DNA from: Microcaldota archaeon
Lineage (GTDB): Archaea > Micrarchaeota > Micrarchaeia > Norongarragalinales > UBA97
Direction: 5' to 3'
Length of the DNA stretch: 6,530 nucleotides
Assembly (NCBI GenBank): GCA_016217775.1
Contig: JACRGG010000119.1
Coordinates: 1 to 6,530, forward strand
Below the pieces are notes generated by a model. That model saw only the letters and a list, made by a program, of their open reading frames with translations, was not told where the DNA came from and made no database searches. This document shows, one piece after another, positions 4,983-6,530 of the stretch. Each line of letters starts with the position of its first letter. Position 1 is the stretch's first letter. A program made the position numbers and the translations under genes.

Positions 4983-6128
4983 TTAAAAAAACGACAGCGT
5001 TTTGCGGCGCAACCGCCCGACTAATTCCTTAGGGCACGCGAGTATTAAAGAATCTCGGTTGGACTCGAAGTTAAGCAGTGAAGAAATCCGAGAGGCCTTC
5101 TCGAGCGCGACGACCGAGCCGTTTTTCTTCAAGACTTTCAGCCCGCTGGTCTTCTTTCGCCTTGGCGGAGGGCACACGACGAAGTCCTCGAACGAAAAAC
5201 CTTCCTCAACCAAGTATTCCTCAAGCCTCTTCCCGCAGTCTTTTTCCGACAAAAACCCTGCTTGCTTCCTGCTCGCCTCTAGAATCGGGAGGACGAACGC
5301 CTTCTTGAATAATCTTCTCGCTAAAATCTTTTGCGCCAACGGGTTTTGCCCCGAAAGCAATGCGTTCATCACGGAATTGTCGGTTCCCTCAATGACTTGC
5401 CGCGCGGTGACTTGTCCGTCTTGCAGGCCGAGCTTTATTGACTTGACGAGCATCGCTTGGGTAATGCGGACCGTCGGGTGGAGGTATACCGCGTTGAACA
5501 TAAAGTTTCTCGAAACAAGGAGGCTCTCGGCGGCGACTAATCCCTTCTCGCCGATTAGCAACTCGTTGTTTTGGTAGTGGAGGGTTTCAAGGAGGCGCTG
5601 CACGTCGACGTGCGAGTAGCCGACTCCCGTGAACAAGCCGTCCCGTAAAAGATAATCCATTCTGTCGGTTCCAAGCTCGCCTGCAATAACCGCGCCCTGC
5701 TTTCTTCCCCGAAGGAAATTCTCGAGGAGGCTAATCGAGTAGCCCGCGTCTTTGATTAAGCCCGCCAACCCCGAGTTTTTCACTAAGTTGATTCCGCGCT
5801 CTTCGTGCGTGCCAAAGCTGGTTTTTGAGAACAACTCGTCGGTCAAGTGCGAGAAGGCCGCGTGGCCAACGTCGTGCAATAATCCGGCGAGGCGCAGTGT
5901 TTCCAAAGCGGGTTTTTGCAAGCCTATTTTCCCGGCGACTTTCCCCGCCAAGTGCATCGTGCCCAGGGAGTGCTCGAAGCGCGCGTGCAGCGCGCTTGGG
6001 TAAACTAGGTAGACTGTCGAGAGTTGTTTTACAAAACGCAGGCGCTGCAAGTGCGGCGAGTCGACTATCCTCTCCTCCAAGGGGCTTAACTCAATTCCCC
6101 CGTGCAGCGCGTCGCGAATTACCGTCAT
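4983..6128 (-). CDS. HD-domain phosphohydrolase, COG1078 / SAMHD1-like family
   Basis: The product has 381 residues, a normal length for this family. The N terminus follows the family pattern (DALHGGIELSPLEERIVDSP then QRLRFVKQL and LVYPSALHARFEHSLG). The expected metal ligands are visible: His53 in RFEHS, His85-Asp86 in LLHDVGHAAFSH, and Asp155 in GTDRMDYLLRD, matching the H...HD...D set of HD enzymes. His89, His94 and His108 are further conserved-looking polar residues. Relatives hydrolyse dNTPs or other nucleotides in the cytoplasm; the substrate here cannot be read from sequence. The C-terminal ~100 residues are basic and variable. There is no signal peptide. The ATG at 6128 has no ribosome site but has a TTTATT box about 22 nt upstream, which indicates a leaderless message. 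It sits upstream of the ABC remnant on the same strand with a 60 nt gap and its own promoter, and has no evident tie to the pilin-like block. Confidence 0.92.
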   Translation of the reverse strand: MTVIRDALHGGIELSPLEERIVDSPHLQRLRFVKQLSTVYLVYPSALHARFEHSLGTMHLAGKVAGKIGLQKPALETLRLAGLLHDVGHAAFSHLTDELFSKTSFGTHEERGINLVKNSGLAGLIKDAGYSISLLENFLRGRKQGAVIAGELGTDRMDYLLRDGLFTGVGYSHVDVQRLLETLHYQNNELLIGEKGLVAAESLLVSRNFMFNAVYLHPTVRITQAMLVKSIKLGLQDGQVTARQVIEGTDNSVMNALLSGQNPLAQKILARRLFKKAFVLPILEASRKQAGFLSEKDCGKRLEEYLVEEGFSFEDFVVCPPPRRKKTSGLKVLKKNGSVVALEKASRISSLLNFESNRDSLILACPKELVGRLRRKTLSFF

Positions 6129-6146
6129 AAGAAAACCGGATTATTG

Positions 6147-6153
6147 AATAAAG
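6147..6153 (-). promoter_or_regulatory. TATA box for the HD-domain gene
   Basis: CTTTATT on the minus strand is centred about 22 nt before the ATG at 6128, the spacing for a leaderless start. No Shine-Dalgarno site lies in the short stretch between. It is part of TTTATTCAATAA, related to the repeat pair upstream of the ABC remnant. Confidence 0.5.
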
Positions 6154-6196
6154 GAAAAACTAGAATATTAACTAAGAGGAAATGCGAGAAGCTGGA

Positions 6197-6258
6197 GGCA
6201 AAAAAGAGGAGAAGAGGAAAAAACGGAAAAAAATAAAACAAAAAAGGAAAAAAAGAGG
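6197..6258 (-). terminator. Oligo-T terminator region of the right-edge gene
   Basis: On the minus strand this stretch is a run of T tracts (5 to 7 T) split by C-rich pairs, directly after the TAG stop at 6259-6261. This is the archaeal oligo-T type of terminator. On the plus strand it is almost pure purine. No gene is seen between 6154 and 6258. Confidence 0.55.
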
Positions 6259-6530
6259 CTAGTACTTTAAGTTGATTTCAAGCACTAGCTTCTTGTTCGC
6301 GTCGTAGACTCTCGCCTTGCTTAACCCGGAATAGAATGGCAGCGCCAAATCAATGAAGCTCTTTTTCGACAACGCGATTTGGTTTAGTATTTGAGTGCTC
6401 GAATCGCTTGTCTTCACTTGATTGCCAGCCTGATCAAACCAGCCTTTCGGAACGCTTCGCCCAAGCTGCGTTGGGAAAACGAATTTAGTCGAGTATAACA
6501 CCGCGCCAGCGTCCGATATTAGGTTAAGCG
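6259..6530 (-). CDS. C-terminal part of an unrecognised protein, runs off the right edge
   Basis: The frame is open from the window edge to a TAG at 6259-6261, giving about 90 residues. The GTG at 6501 is not needed as a start, since the upstream codons (reading LNLISDAGAVLYSTKF) remain open and protein-like, so the gene is cut by the window. The visible part is beta-rich with no membrane helix. Its end (SFIDLALPFYSGLSKARVYD then KKLVLEINLKY) looks like two beta strands closing an Ig-like or similar sandwich; tails of this kind occur in archaeal secreted proteins, but this is recalled resemblance and not a family match. T tracts follow the stop. Its function is unknown. Confidence 0.7.
   Translation of the reverse strand, partial: LNLISDAGAVLYSTKFVFPTQLGRSVPKGWFDQAGNQVKTSDSSTQILNQIALSKKSFIDLALPFYSGLSKARVYDANKKLVLEINLKY

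Noticed and set aside
5002..5577. Long plus-strand frame opposite the HD-domain gene
   Set aside because: Antisense to a gene with intact catalytic motifs; composition is that of a complementary shadow.
5825..6130. Plus-strand Arg/Ala-rich frame opposite the HD-domain gene start
   Set aside because: Shadow of the HD gene; no promoter or family.
1..6530. CRISPR array, tRNA or rRNA gene, or insertion sequence
   Set aside because: No regularly spaced repeats, cloverleaf-like sequence, conserved rRNA stretch, transposase or terminal inverted repeats were seen on reading both strands.

Overview
The window looks archaeal, most likely a DPANN lineage such as Diapherotrites or Micrarchaeota; the lineage is inferred from gene style and not proven. 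Supporting signs are six consecutive genes whose products begin with a short basic leader, a Gly (three with the archaeal class III RG|Q motif) and one hydrophobic helix, TATA-like boxes about 25 nt upstream of start codons that lack Shine-Dalgarno sites (leaderless genes), frequent TTG/GTG starts, and oligo-T tracts serving as terminators.

Layout. Positions 1-290 form an A-rich left edge with no firm gene; one frame open from the edge to 150 may be the end of an upstream gene. A TATA box at 219-227 and a GGAGG site lead into the main block, 291-4046 on the plus strand: six predicted secreted, membrane-anchored pilin-like (pseudopilin-like) proteins of 168, 62, 245, 210, 186 and 312 residues. 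The first is followed by a T-tract terminator. The second and fourth have their own leaderless-type promoters, while the gaps 2-3, 4-5 and 5-6 are only 1, 16 and 6 nt. The five larger proteins have even numbers of cysteines in the predicted extracellular part (6, 12, 6, 4, 6), which suggests disulfide-stabilised subunits of one surface assembly. No pilus ATPase, TadC-like platform or prepilin peptidase is inside the window.

On the minus strand, ending 4 nt from the pilin block, lies a decayed MacB/LolD-type ABC exporter locus. The first half of an ATP-binding domain is joined directly to the last part of an FtsX/MacB permease, and the reading frame is then broken at an ATGA overlap. Upstream of it is an intact HD-domain phosphohydrolase of the COG1078/SAMHD1-like family (381 aa). 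After a purine-rich spacer (T-rich on the minus strand, a likely terminator) comes the C-terminal end of a gene running off the right edge, possibly a secreted beta-rich protein.

The strongest candidate for something undescribed is the six-gene pilin-like cluster as a unit. The clearest evolutionary oddity is the truncated ABC fusion. Smaller points are a tandem duplication of about 30 bp over the stop codon of the third pilin-like gene, a repeated TTTATTCA(C/A)TAA element at the two minus-strand promoters, and G homopolymers in two surface-protein genes.
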